64,000 nucleotides of DNA from the NCBI GenBank assembly GCA_034766995.1, contig CM068324.1, forward strand, positions 19,327,394 to 19,391,393, in the 5' to 3' direction. How positions within the stretch are numbered: the stretch's first letter is position 1; each line of letters opens with the position of its first letter. Positions 40,289 to 51,902 of the stretch are shown piece by piece. Source of the stretch: Acanthacorydalis orientalis (Eukaryota; Arthropoda; Insecta; Megaloptera; Corydalidae). The notes under the pieces were generated by a model, which searched no databases, had not been told where the DNA came from, and saw only the letters and a program-made list of their open reading frames with translations. Both the position numbers and the translations under genes were made by a program.

Positions 40289-42210
40289 GTATTTAGTATA
40301 TATAAACATTCTCAAAGCTGATTTTAATATTTCTTTCAAATTTCCTATACATGTTTATTAATGAATTGTCTACAAAATATAAGGATGTTGAAATATTGAA
40401 ATATTTGAATAAAATTAGGTTATTTTTTATGATTTATTGAGCGTTTATAATACAAAGGTTTCAATTATATACATTCAGTTTTTGTGACTACAATGTGATC
40501 AAAAATAAACTTGTAGTTTTAATGTAAATAGTAATTTTAGTTATTAATTTTTTTTGTTCAAATTTATAGGAATTCATTTAATATTTACGTTAAAATTATA
40601 TTATTCGTATATATCAATTTAAGATTTTTTTTTATTTTAAAATGATTGCTAGTTTCTCTTTGGCCAACAAGTGTTAAATTGTAGTGAGAATGCTTTTAAC
40701 AATTATTTTGAAAACTGTGTTAGTCTCAAAAGTAAATTAATTATTTTATTAGTTTCCAAATATAGAATGATTAAGAAATATATTAATTTCCTGATCATTA
40801 ATACATTTCTTTATAAAGTAACTGAATAATACTGTATAAAACTATACATGTGTATAAATAAATGGACAAGTGTTTACTGAAATACTTTAGTAACCGTTTT
40901 TAAACGCGTTGTATAATATTTGATTCAATTAAATCCAAACAATAGTTGTATCGTTTCGATTCACATGAGTTGAACTGGCACACAGGCTGTTTGTCTTAGA
41001 TACCAATCAAGCACTTGTATTGGTTTGTGTTCCATCAAAAACACATGTATACAAGTATAGTATAGTAAATAAACTACCGAGTTCATGTTAGTATATGGTT
41101 GAAGCGACTCACTGGACAAAATAAATGATCAACAGCCAAGGGCTAGCTGCTATCGAGGGACGGAAAAAAGGACATTTTGTAAATATTTGAAAGCATTGGA
41201 TATTTGCACAACTCCGTTCTTAGTCATTCAATAGCAAACAGTATGTCGAAAAACCCACAACTTGTATGTTATCTATGTATATGTGTTGGTGTGTAGAGGA
41301 AAGGTGACGCAAGGACTATGTCTTAAAACAAATATTATATTGTTGTTAAATATTCAAAAATTGTAAACACACAAACTTATAAACACATGTATGTTGCTAT
41401 ACTGTCAATTTAATTGAAATGGTTAAAATATAAAACGTACAATTAGTTTTAAACATCGATAAAGCACTTCCAAAATGTTATATACGAGAGTAGAGTGATA
41501 ATTACCCATGTTTAACAAGAGATTTTATACAATGAATCAATAGAGGATATGTTTTTCTATTTTATACAAAATTAATATACATTAAATACTGACATTAATG
41601 TATATATAAAATATTTTTAAGCAGTCTGGTGTAAATTCGAATGTTTTAATTTTATAAATTGAATATTAATAGATTAAAATTAGATGGAAAATATACACAC
41701 TTATTTTTTAAAAAAATAATGTAAATATAAACAATAATTTACATTAAATGTTGATAAAATTAAATGATAAAAACTACGGAAGAAGTTCCTACAGGATTAA
41801 AAAATACATACCAACTCGAACTGTTCAGCAATTCGAATTAGTTGAAAACAGACAAGAAGTTTTCACTGCTTACAAGTGTTTCGTATTTTCTTATATACAT
41901 ATAAAATGTGGATCTACCTAACAACGAACTAGAAGAACATATGTAATTGATTGATAACCATTTTACCCTACTTATCTAGAAAAAGTGTCCATATTGGTAG
42001 TAGTTCGTGTGTTGTGTCGTACAAATGTGTGTATCTGAGTGTATTTCTATCTATTTACTGTCAACCCCTTGCTTCGATTGGTCTTAACATTGATTACATT
42101 CTGCTGTTTGTCTAAGTAAAAGCTGGACATTGTGGAATCTGTTTGATTTATTTTCTAACGATGAAGTTAATTGATTAATATACTTATTATTACATTAGAT
42201 AAATGGATTA

Positions 42211-42212
<2 letters not shown>

Positions 42213-42261
<49 letters not shown>
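42213..42261. repeat. (TA)n microsatellite
   Basis: About 24 TA units. Confidence 0.97.
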
Positions 42262-42265
<4 letters not shown>

Positions 42266-42700
42266 CTCGATAAAATAATATTAATCTAAAACAATTTTTC
42301 TTTATTAACAGGTTTTTAACAAAACAGTTTACTTTTTCCACTCCCGATTCATTATTACAAGTTAATAATTTTCTCTTTTAAAAATTTAATATATTATATA
42401 TTAATTTTATAAATGATATTTGTATAAAATATTAATATTCATAGGATATTTTATAGTTCCATTAAATATATTTATTTATATGATTTTTTCGTTTTTAATG
42501 TCATATAAAATAGAAGAAACAATATATATATATATATATATTAATCATAAGTTCAAATCCAAAATATCAGATGGGTAATTTTGACATAAACAATTTTATA
42601 AATATATTAATGTATATTTAATATTTTCTATAGTTATTAATTTGTTTTGTCTTTTAAGTAGTGTATTATATTTTTCGAACAATCTGCAAATGTGTAAATT

Positions 42701-42703
<3 letters not shown>

Positions 42704-42754
<51 letters not shown>
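42704..42754. repeat. (TA)n microsatellite
   Basis: About 25 TA units. Confidence 0.97.
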
Positions 42755-42755
<1 letters not shown>

Positions 42756-42959
42756 TTTACATAATAAATTATATTTAATATTTTTTATAAAAGTTATTAT
42801 GAGAAATTAATATTTCTTATCTTAATTTAAAAAAAATTGTTATTATGAAACTGATTTTATATGCAAGAATAATTGTTTAAACAAGGAAGTTGGTTTTTAG
42901 TGTGAATAATTATTAAAATGAAAGCATAAACGATGACGTTTAATGAAATAATAAAAAAA

Positions 42960-43006
<47 letters not shown>

Positions 43007-43189
43007 TATATAGTATATATTTTTTATATAATCCTTTTTTAATAATACATTTTTTCAATAGAAATAAATAGAAGTGTTTCTTAGATATTGACATTAATTC
43101 ATCAAATTGGTTAGTTTCCAATTCCCTATTTATTAGAGTCAATAGAGTGAATTCTAGAACATCAGGTATCTTTACAACTATGTTTATTT

Positions 43190-43228
<39 letters not shown>

Positions 43229-44879
43229 TATAGCTGTTTTGCATGTCTAAATGAATCATCAAAATTCTAACTATATTCCAGTCATGCTAGAAAGTTGACA
43301 TTTGAAACACATTAGCACTCATGTTTTATGTTAAAAGAAACGTCTCAAATCCAAATTTGGTTAAAAATGTCAAGGTAAAATCGTTTCTCATAAATAGTAT
43401 TCTGTTTCTTAACAAATTATTAAAAAAAGAATAAAACAAAATAACAAGAACACAAGCACAACAATATCTTTTATAGTTTTACTTCAATTTCTTAATTGCT
43501 TATTTATAATTGAACTTAAAATAATTTTAATTACATTTTAATTGCTAAAGGAAAACATTATACATTTACATTAAAATTGTCGATTTTTTTTAAAGTAATC
43601 AAATATATGTAGTAGTATTTTACATTAATCATGTTATTAAGTTGACGTACAAATTTAATATTTTATCTATGTATAATAAATTATAAATTATTCATTGAAA
43701 TGCATAAACGTATTAACGCGAATAAAGTATGGTTAGATTTTTACATCGTTATATGTGTACTTATGTACATACATACATAAACATACAATTCTAATACACT
43801 TCACATTTAGGTTCAATCAAGATGTTATTGATATTATTCTTAATTATTTAATTTTGATTGCTTTAAATAATTAGACTTTTAATAATAATAATTGATATAA
43901 TTTTCATACCCCTTCATAAAATATATTTGATAAATTACTGATAAATGTTTATAACTTTTATATTAAATTAAATTGAATTCTTTTCATAACTAGCATACAT
44001 TTAATTTCATATAATGAACAAATTTAAATATATTTACTGATATATAAATCACAGTGATGAATTACATATTTGCTAACAGAGGTAATATATTTATATAGCT
44101 AAATATTTTTATAGAAATATTACATATTCAATTAATGACGAATAATTGGTTTATATTTAACTATTGACATTTATTAGAGCAGTGTTTATAATGAACTACA
44201 TGCACATTTAATTATTTATAATAAATAAATAAAACATAGTTCGATTTTTGAATATCATTTAGAATCAATTGATGTTTTATCAAATATTTTATTATTATGT
44301 TTGATTACAGTTAGTGTTGCAAACAATAAATAATATTGTTCATTTTACTTATTGAATAATTATTATATTTAACAGAAAAAATATATATTTAATGTAAATG
44401 ATACATTTTAACTCTCGAATAAAAGAAGGATACATTTAATGAAATATGTGATTCAAATGACTAGTTAAGTCATTGACTAATTTAAAGTAATACAATATTC
44501 TTTATTAAATATATAATTCACGTCAAGTTGATTTTTTCAAACTTACGTGTGTCTGTTTATATTTGCTACATACGAGTGAATTGGAAAAGTTACATTATGA
44601 ATTTGAATAGTCAATTGTTATGATTTTTGAAAGTTTCTATTAAATTTATATGAAATTACATACGTAGCGTTAATTTAATTACACAATGTTTGTTTAAAGG
44701 CGTGCTTATTGTACGATTAGAGTTACATCCGTTTCGAAAATAACTGGATGTTAATTAATTTATAAGCTAGGTTCCACTTGCTTGGAGCAATCTATACATA
44801 CAAATACGTGTTGCGTACGTGTCGGTGTGTTTATTTCGACTAAAGTTTCAAGCATGGCTGATTCAAGATTGTTGGTGTA

Positions 44880-45100
44880 GGTAAGCATAATAGAGAATTT
44901 CTATGACACGATGCAAAATAGGCGACTATGGTGATCAAAGGTCAGCGCCAGTCCAATGATGGGGCTGTGTTTATAAGGGTAGTCGTATAACGGCGAAGAT
45001 GAGCCAAAAGGTGGGTGAGAATAGTGAAATAACCGCCTCGGGTAACGTGAGTAAAGGCGCTACAGTACCTGCCTAGTTCCACCAATACGTTTATCTACAC
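44880..45100. other. GC-richer island, unknown
   Basis: About 220 bases of near-balanced composition with CpGs. Just upstream, CATGGCTG at about 44852 opens an 8-codon frame ending in TAG, directly followed by GTAAGC, a good splice-donor match. There is no recognisable protein. It could be a leader exon with promoter, or a conserved non-coding block. Confidence 0.25.
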
Positions 45101-45276
45101 TGTGTAGTCATGACAAAATATTTTGTTTCTGTTCAAGTGTTTAATAAAGATTCGAATTTATGGTTTCAATCGGATATTTGCGAAATTGTTGAATGGTCTA
45201 ATGGCATACTAAATTTGGATTCTTTTCCTATACCTACGCATGAAGTATAAATGAATACAAACATAAACACAAATAC

Positions 45277-45280
<4 letters not shown>

Positions 45281-45340
<60 letters not shown>
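45281..45340. repeat. (TA)n microsatellite
   Basis: About 30 TA units. Confidence 0.97.
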
Positions 45341-45346
<6 letters not shown>

Positions 45347-45897
45347 TTCTGTGTGTGTTTACTTTCTTTTTAATACTTATTCAAAATATAAACGTCACAT
45401 TTCACTTAAATCGTTATAACGTTTATAACACTTCATAATTATTTGTGAAATAATTTATATCTTTGAATCGTTCCTTGAATATAGAAGAGTATTAACTCAG
45501 TATTTACTAATGTTGAATGATTTATATATATTTTACCTGGAGATATTAAAAAAGTACAATATAAAGGACTTTGCATATGCAGCTTTATATATTAAAATAA
45601 ATCTATCAGAATTGAAAATGAAATTTGCTGATTTCATAAAATGTTATTTTGAAATAAAGATAATTTAGTGTTAGAAGAATGTAATATATAAATAATAAAT
45701 GTGTCACTTTTGAAATACCAAAACTACTGTAAAATATTTATTTAGTGTAATTTAAAATGGTCAATAGAATATCTGAACCTTTTTGATTCTTCATATTTGA
45801 ATTATTTATCAGTCAACGGATATAAAACATTAATTTTTCATATATTGATTAATCAATTTTTATATATTTTTGTCTATCTTTGTTGAATCTCTAAAAG

Positions 45898-45929
<32 letters not shown>

Positions 45930-45930
45930 G

Positions 45931-45978
<48 letters not shown>

Positions 45979-45988
45979 GTATGTATAT
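45898..45988. repeat. duplicated (TA)n plus TAATATGTATGTATA block
   Basis: Two TA runs (45898-45925 and about 45936-45974) are each followed by the same TAATATGTATGTATAT segment. This points to a tandem duplication of array plus flank. Confidence 0.85.
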
Positions 45989-46012
45989 GATTGGAACTTA
46001 TATTAATGTATA

Positions 46013-46410
46013 AGGTGTACAAATTAAATCGGTGCCTTTTTATATAAAATGAATGTTTTTGGAAAAATGGAATATATTTCAATACTAAACATATCCTCTA
46101 TTATTTTATATAAGTTTTCTCCATCTATCTGATAACTGACAGATCCATTGTCGAAAAAAAGATGGTGTTTTTGAGTCGATGAAGTCGTAATGTATTTTTG
46201 GAACTCTTTTATTGTTTTAGCATTTTCTGCATATATTATATATGACAATACCTTCTCTCAAAGCTGAAACAATCATTTCTGCGAAGTTGGCAGCATTTTT
46301 TTAAACTGGAATGCGAAAAGTATTCAATGGCTAATATGCTGCTTTTCGGATGCCATCATGTTCACTACTGTTCTGTGAAGTTATGCCAACTGTTTAGTCA
46401 ACTATATAAC
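46013..46410 (-). pseudogene. mariner transposase C-terminal remnant
   Basis: The left end AGGTGTACAAATTAAATCGG, preceded by TA, looks like a Tc1/mariner terminus. Reading the minus strand from about 46200, HYDFIDSKTPSFFRQ then LSDRWRKLI and NNRGYV match the usual mariner tail (FIDSRSPGFY..GI..L...W.KCI...G.Y). In-frame stops interrupt it. The 74-residue open frame at 46024-46248 is a shifted frame over the same stretch, not the coding one. The catalytic core is not recognisable farther right, so the upper limit is approximate. Confidence 0.6.
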
Positions 46411-46689
46411 GTTTTTAAATGTTAATGTTGGAACTTCAAAATTCTACAACGACGAGAAAATATTTTAATTTCAAATAGAGTCACGACTGATACAGTTTAA
46501 AGACACTAAATTAATTTTTACACCTAATATCTAATATATTAGAAAAATTTATTTGAAAGGTTCTATTGAATAGAAATTGTTTATAAAACAATTTTTTTAA
46601 TTTGAATATTGATGATAAAATTAAAACAAATTAAATTCAGAATAATTTAATATGATTATTTTGAAAATACCAAGAGATCACACATAAAT

Positions 46690-46770
46690 CTCGTATCTCC
46701 TATGACAATATATCACACAAATCAGTTTAATAATGCATAGATTCAACATGGTTACCGACAGCTTATAAGC

Positions 46771-46809
<39 letters not shown>

Positions 46810-46990
46810 CATATCTACGATACGTACATGTACACATTATTGACATTTTGTAGCAATACAACCGACAAATATGTGTACAAGTTTCTGATGGAATACTGTC
46901 GTAAGCTATTTTAATCGTATGCTTCAACTCATCCATTATAAATTGTAAACGTCAGTTCATCCAGTATATCTATTTTACTGATGGTTTAAT
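46690..46990 (-). pseudogene. Tc1/mariner-type transposase tail split by a TA array
   Basis: On the minus strand, MDELKHTIKIAYDSIPSETC then THICR (about 46940-46860) resembles the DELK..I..A...IP.......R segment that ends DDE_3-type transposases. Past the TA array at 46773-46805, AVGNHVESMHY (about 46760-46725) matches the usual final G.H.E motif of the same proteins. The array sits where the linking codons should be. It is clearly dead. Its family differs from the 46013 remnant. Confidence 0.55.
46773..46805. repeat. (TA)n inside transposase remnant
   Basis: About 16 TA units between two parts of a decayed transposase tail. Confidence 0.95.
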
Positions 46991-47276
46991 TGTCAGGAAA
47001 AGAATCGGATATAGTTTAATCAGGATAATGAAATGCTTATTAAATGATAAATAGTCGTTATTCTAACTTGTAAGATGAACATTCATATAATGATTATTTT
47101 TCTAAAAGATATACCATTATACATACATTGATAAATTATCTTTCATAAACTGATTAGTTAATAAAATTAAGAATTTACCTACATTTCTTTTTATATGCAT
47201 ATAAAAACTTAAGAATTTTTTGGGACACTTTTCATTTATTAGTCTTGAAGAATATTTTTTTTAAACAAACTTCATA

Positions 47277-47279
<3 letters not shown>

Positions 47280-47333
<54 letters not shown>
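47280..47333. repeat. (TA)n microsatellite
   Basis: About 27 TA units. Confidence 0.97.
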
Positions 47334-47336
<3 letters not shown>

Positions 47337-47672
47337 ATGTATATAAAATACAGGAAGACAAAATTAACCGCATACTTATTTAGTACCGTGTTATAATTTA
47401 GAATCTTGAAAGTTTTTAGTACTTTTAATATTAAAAGCAGTTAATATTTATGTCGTTTTTAAACAATGTAGTTAAATTTTTATGTCTTTTTTAAGACACC
47501 GATAAGTTGGAAAGATACAAACAATATATTTTTCCTAAGTGTATGATATATAAAATATTTTATGTGTATATGAGATTTTTAAATTCAGTTTTATATAAAA
47601 TATTGATATGTTATCTACTTGATACATTTTGATTTTTATAAATTATGAAAAAACAAATACATTTTTTATAGT

Positions 47673-47674
47673 AA

Positions 47675-47717
<43 letters not shown>
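47673..47717. repeat. (CA)n-(TA)n microsatellite
   Basis: About 11 CA units followed by about 11 TA units. Confidence 0.97.
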
Positions 47718-47920
47718 CACTTCGTCAGTAATTAGAATCAATCAAATTCGTTGGTAAGATGTATAAAGATGACTGGTCTCTATTTTAAATGATTAGATAT
47801 TCGAAAAATTCAGAAAGTAAACATTTACTTAAAAAATTAATAATTCAAATAATTAATATATATTTAAAGTAATATTTTGACAATCTTAATATTGTTTAAA
47901 AAATAATGAAACTATTATAC

Positions 47921-48098
47921 ATTGGTCGTTTGCAGACTTTGAGAAAAACTAGTATTTCGATGAGATAAAAAAATTGAAAACACGCTGGACCAACTATATA
48001 TAGCCCTCAATGGAGACTATGTTGAGAAATAAAATCGTTTTTATTTCCAAAAAACAGTGTTTAACTTATTTTTGATTATATTTATCAAATGACTCTCG
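47921..48098 (+). mobile_element. family C mariner fragment with transposase tail
   Basis: The right end TTTATCAAATGACTCTCG is followed by TA and matches the family C terminal repeat. On the plus strand, FADFEKN, a stop, YFDEIKKLKTRWTNYI, another stop, then METMLRNKI is a broken mariner transposase C-terminus (usual pattern F..I.KL..RW..CI...GDYVEK). METMLRNKI recurs in the 1907-2038 copy. The left part is missing. Confidence 0.7.
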
Positions 48099-48528
48099 TA
48101 TTTTGAAATTATTGTTATATTGTCTCGTATTGTTATATTTTAAAATGACTTTCCAACAATTCTTTCTGTTCTGTTGTTTGTGTATATTACTTGCAGAGGT
48201 TATTATAATAATTTCATTATAAATTGTTAACAAAAATATTTTCAATTAGAATATTATTTTATAATTTACACTTTACATTTACGGTGACCGATTCAGTCTT
48301 TCGAATTTATTATAAATTTTGTTCAGTTTTTTATAAATAAATAACGTACACGAATCCAGAATAGTTTTCATAAAAAGCAAAAAAATCACAGAGCTCAGGC
48401 ACCTAAAATATTTTTATAAGTGCTGAATACTAAAAAAATTATCTACAAGATGTGAATATTAATTAATTTTACAATGTGGATAAAAAATGTTTATAATTTT
48501 ATAATATATAACCGTACAACATTTATAT

Positions 48529-48555
48529 ATATTTATCTATCTATCTATCTATCTA

Positions 48556-48613
<58 letters not shown>

Positions 48614-48644
48614 AACATATATTTATATATATATATATATATAT
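48529..48644. repeat. compound (TCTA)n-(TA)n microsatellite
   Basis: Seven or so TCTA units (48536-48560) pass into a long TA array, then CATAAACATATATTTA and a further TA run. Confidence 0.96.
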
Positions 48645-48904
48645 TTGAGCATACAACCCTAAAGATAAGCATTCTGCGTGAAACGTACTGATTGTACGCC
48701 TACGTTCGAGTCATACTTGTGTTCCGGAATATGTTTGAATTTTATTAAAAATCGAAGTCAGGATCAATGGAAGAACAGCTTTAAAGGCAAGAAAATAGAG
48801 TTTATGTAGCGAAAGTATTCGTATCTTTTCGTGCAACGTGGTTTCTGGTAACTTTTTTAGTCTTATGAAAAGAATTTAAAGGAAAGTGGAACAGAAGAAT
48901 GTAT

Positions 48905-48910
<6 letters not shown>

Positions 48911-48979
<69 letters not shown>
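48911..48979. repeat. (TA)n microsatellite
   Basis: About 34 uninterrupted AT units. Confidence 0.97.
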
Positions 48980-48980
<1 letters not shown>

Positions 48981-49097
48981 AAATTTAAATGAAGAATAAT
49001 ATAAATTTAATATATTAAAATAATTTCAGAGGAGATTGGAAATAGTTCATAGAAGAAGAGATTTGTTTATAATAGAGAATTTAATTATTATATTCTA

Positions 49098-49328
49098 TAT
49101 AATAAAAACGCTAATTTCTCGTCACTTTGTCTGCAAGACAGTCCATTATGACGAGAAATGTTTATCTATGGTGATGAGAATATTTGCTTTGTTAGCTCAT
49201 AGGTTTTAAGTTTAATTCATTAAGTATCGTTCTTAGGTATTTTTTATATTTAACTATATTATATTGTAAAAACCAATAAACAGTTTTTTCTTTCTATTTT
49301 TCTGTTAAATTTGACGGGTAATATACTA
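49098..49328. mobile_element. possible non-autonomous Helitron remnant
   Basis: The stretch opens with ATATAATAAAAACGCTAATT and ends GACGGGTAATATACTAGT. The CTAGT end after a GGGTA-type motif is the pattern of many insect Helitrons. An 11-base perfect inverted repeat (49114-49124 with 49149-49159) encloses a second one (TGTCT-GCA-AGACA, 49128-49140). No Rep/helicase coding sense is present and the usual 3' hairpin is not clear, so this is tentative. Confidence 0.35.
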
Positions 49329-49411
49329 GTAATAAAATCATTTTGATTATTTGAAATTATAGAAATGACACTTGTTTTAATATCAGAAATATGATCTCCC
49401 AGTCTCGCTCT

Positions 49412-49414
<3 letters not shown>

Positions 49415-49471
<57 letters not shown>
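49415..49471. repeat. (TA)n microsatellite
   Basis: About 28 TA units after a CT-rich run. Confidence 0.97.
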
Positions 49472-49475
<4 letters not shown>

Positions 49476-50030
49476 AAACAAGTTTAAAGTACTTTACTAT
49501 ATCGAATTTAAATTAAACCGTTGAATTATTGTTAAAATTAATAAAATAAAATTCATTTATTGAATTGACACAATAATAATAATACGTCTTTTTTATCTTC
49601 AGGTAAACAAATATTGTGTTTTTCTAAAATATAGTTTCCTTGTTTAATCTTTATTAATTAGATATTTCAACATATACATAATTAAAAACAGTTGGAACTC
49701 TTTTCAAAGAGCAACACAAAGTCTTGAGATAAACAAATAGATTGTAAAGTTTATGAGAAACTGTTTGATTTTAATATAATGATTTAATTATTATTTATGA
49801 GTTGCTACTTTCATCTTTATAAGAAGGCAAATTCGTGTTAATAATAATAAATTGACACATTTGGGGCTTCTTTTTAAAAAACTTTTTATTTTTATACTGT
49901 TCTCCAAAGGGAATTTATTTATTTATGTTAATTACATTGTCATATTTTTAAATTTATTAAAGTTATAACCATATCAGAAATACCACAAATCGGGTAAAAC
50001 TAAGATGTCCGAAGATGTTGTAAATGTATC

Positions 50031-50033
<3 letters not shown>

Positions 50034-50090
<57 letters not shown>

Positions 50091-50104
50091 TATATATATA
50101 TATA
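50034..50104. repeat. (TA)n microsatellite
   Basis: About 70 bases of TA with two small interruptions. Confidence 0.97.
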
Positions 50105-50139
50105 AAGAGAGTGAAATAAGAAGAGACTATATTTACTTG

Positions 50140-50440
50140 TTCTCGGTAACATTATCCAAGAGCTTACTGATTCTAGTGTCTGGGAAAATAGAAGCGCCCA
50201 AGAGAGCTCGAATGTTCGTCTCTACCCGGCACCCGGCACCCTTGCTCTGTTGCCAAGTATAGAACATTGCAAACGTTTTCGCCCATCGCTCACACACCCT
50301 CATACCAAGCGTCCCTTAAATTCTACTCCATCGTTGGCTGCTGGTGTTTCCGCTACGCTTTATTTCGAAAGTGAATAATTTCGAATGCTTTCGCCGGCTG
50401 CAGTAGAAATTTTACTTCACAGTTACGCTTGGGTTTTGAG
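50140..50440. other. GC-richer island, unknown
   Basis: About 300 bases of near-balanced composition, including a tandem CCCGGCACCCGGCACCC at 50227-50243. Plus-strand frames across it (50005-50262 and 50385-50615) match no family. It could be regulatory, exonic or an old repeat. Confidence 0.25.
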
Positions 50441-51279
50441 TCCCTATTCTTGTTTCCGTATATGCATACATACGTGCATGTATACATACTCGAATTTATT
50501 TATATATATATATATATGTACAATATGTGTGGTTATACTTGTACATGTATACTTATGTGTTTGTACATACAGGGTGAGGTGTTTGTTTTTGTTTAAATGT
50601 ATTGTCGTTTTATGATAAATCGATAGTAAATTCGTACAATTTGTTATATTTTACGATCAATTGTCTGCCTTCTGTTTTTCTGAGCCTAGTTCATTGTGTT
50701 TAAATTTAAATCACTACGAGTGTAGTCAGATTTGTTATTGTGATGGAAATAAATGTGTAAATTTATGTTTCATGAAATAATTGATGTCGATCTATTCGTA
50801 TTCAGAAATTCTACGTTTGAAATTTGTTTCGAGAAGAATTACTCACCACAATTATTTTCAACATTCATTTCATATATAAATACATATAGTAATACTTTTT
50901 TTATTCATAATATTTTGTTCTAGAATACAGATAATATGTATATAAAATCTTTAAATGGTTGATTGTTTCAAAATTTAGACAGAAAGAAATGTAATTTTTT
51001 TTATAAAATAGTAAAGATAATATAAAAATGGTCTACTGATAAGGTATATTCATTTAACCATCACAAATTATTATAATCGAATAAAATTTCTAATAATACA
51101 AAAAAATGAATTGGTATAGAATATCAAATACATATAAATGGATATATTTTATGTTTGAAATATATTCAGAGAAGTTCATAAGTAGTCGTCATATTTTATT
51201 CTTTGAGCATTGTTTCTTAGTGCTATGGAACAGATTATAACAATATCAAAGATATTACTTTCAGGTAACAATTGCCTTC

Positions 51280-51440
51280 ACACTTCCTTTCACATGTGCT
51301 CTGGTACTTGCTCTCGACTTTGCCTTAGACGAGTCATAGCCAATCAAATCGCAAAATAAAATGACGTCAGGAAATGTACAGTTATACATCTACTTGAACA
51401 CTCATTCGTGGTGTTTTGTTTCGCTAGTGGACGCTGTCAT
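51280..51440 (+). promoter_or_regulatory. CCAAT and CRE motif cluster
   Basis: CCAAT lies at 51340-51344, AAAATAAAA at about 51353-51361 and a full CRE TGACGTCA at 51362-51369, in a GC-richer patch. This spacing is common in animal promoters (NF-Y and CREB/ATF sites). No recognised exon follows, so function is only suggested. Confidence 0.3.
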
Positions 51441-51742
51441 ATTGAACTTTATTTTTGACATTTTTTCGTTAAAAAGAATTGAAAATGAATCTGATAAAAA
51501 CTATAACGAGATGTATAAATAACTCATTCATCGGTGTATCGTGTTAGTTTGTGTTCACAATTTAGTTTGAAAGTACAATTATCGATTTCGGGGTGAATAT
51601 TTTTTTCAATGCACAAATATGGCTGCCCTCATATTATTCTAGGTCAAATAAGTCAACTGCTATGCATACAGGTATATGATTATGATAATAGTATATTGGC
51701 AGTAAATTTTTTAGTAGTAAATTTAATAATCAATTTAATATT

Positions 51743-51750
<8 letters not shown>

Positions 51751-51792
<42 letters not shown>

Positions 51793-51805
51793 ATATATAT
51801 TATAC

Positions 51806-51898
<93 letters not shown>
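51751..51898. repeat. long interrupted (TA)n
   Basis: About 148 bases of TA with a few substitutions. It ends at the TA target site of the transposon starting at 51901. Confidence 0.96.

Positions 51899-51900
<2 letters not shown>

Positions 51901-51902
<2 letters not shown>

Larger units (their letters stand above)
37884..46012. other. AT-rich spacer with arrays, little else
   Basis: No host gene is recognised. Arrays not listed separately lie at 38305-38338, 39383-39402, 42523-42541, 42961-43004 and 43194-43222. Two long repeat-poor stretches (40286-42212 and 43223-45280) hold only short broken frames. Confidence 0.5.
46991..51750. other. AT-rich spacer with long arrays and islands
   Basis: No gene is recognised. 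Short TA runs not listed separately include 50500-50518. Islands and a family C fragment within this interval have their own entries. Confidence 0.5.

Noticed and set aside
42550..42560. AGTTCAAATCC as a Pol III B box
   Set aside because: It is an isolated short match in AT-rich sequence with no A box upstream.
46024..46248. 74-residue minus frame as a small gene
   Set aside because: The neighbouring broken frame carries mariner tail motifs, so this is a shifted shadow frame.
48703..48713. CGTTCGAGTCA as a Pol III B box of a tRNA or SINE
   Set aside because: It matches the B box at nine of eleven bases, but no A box or paired arms lie at the right distance.
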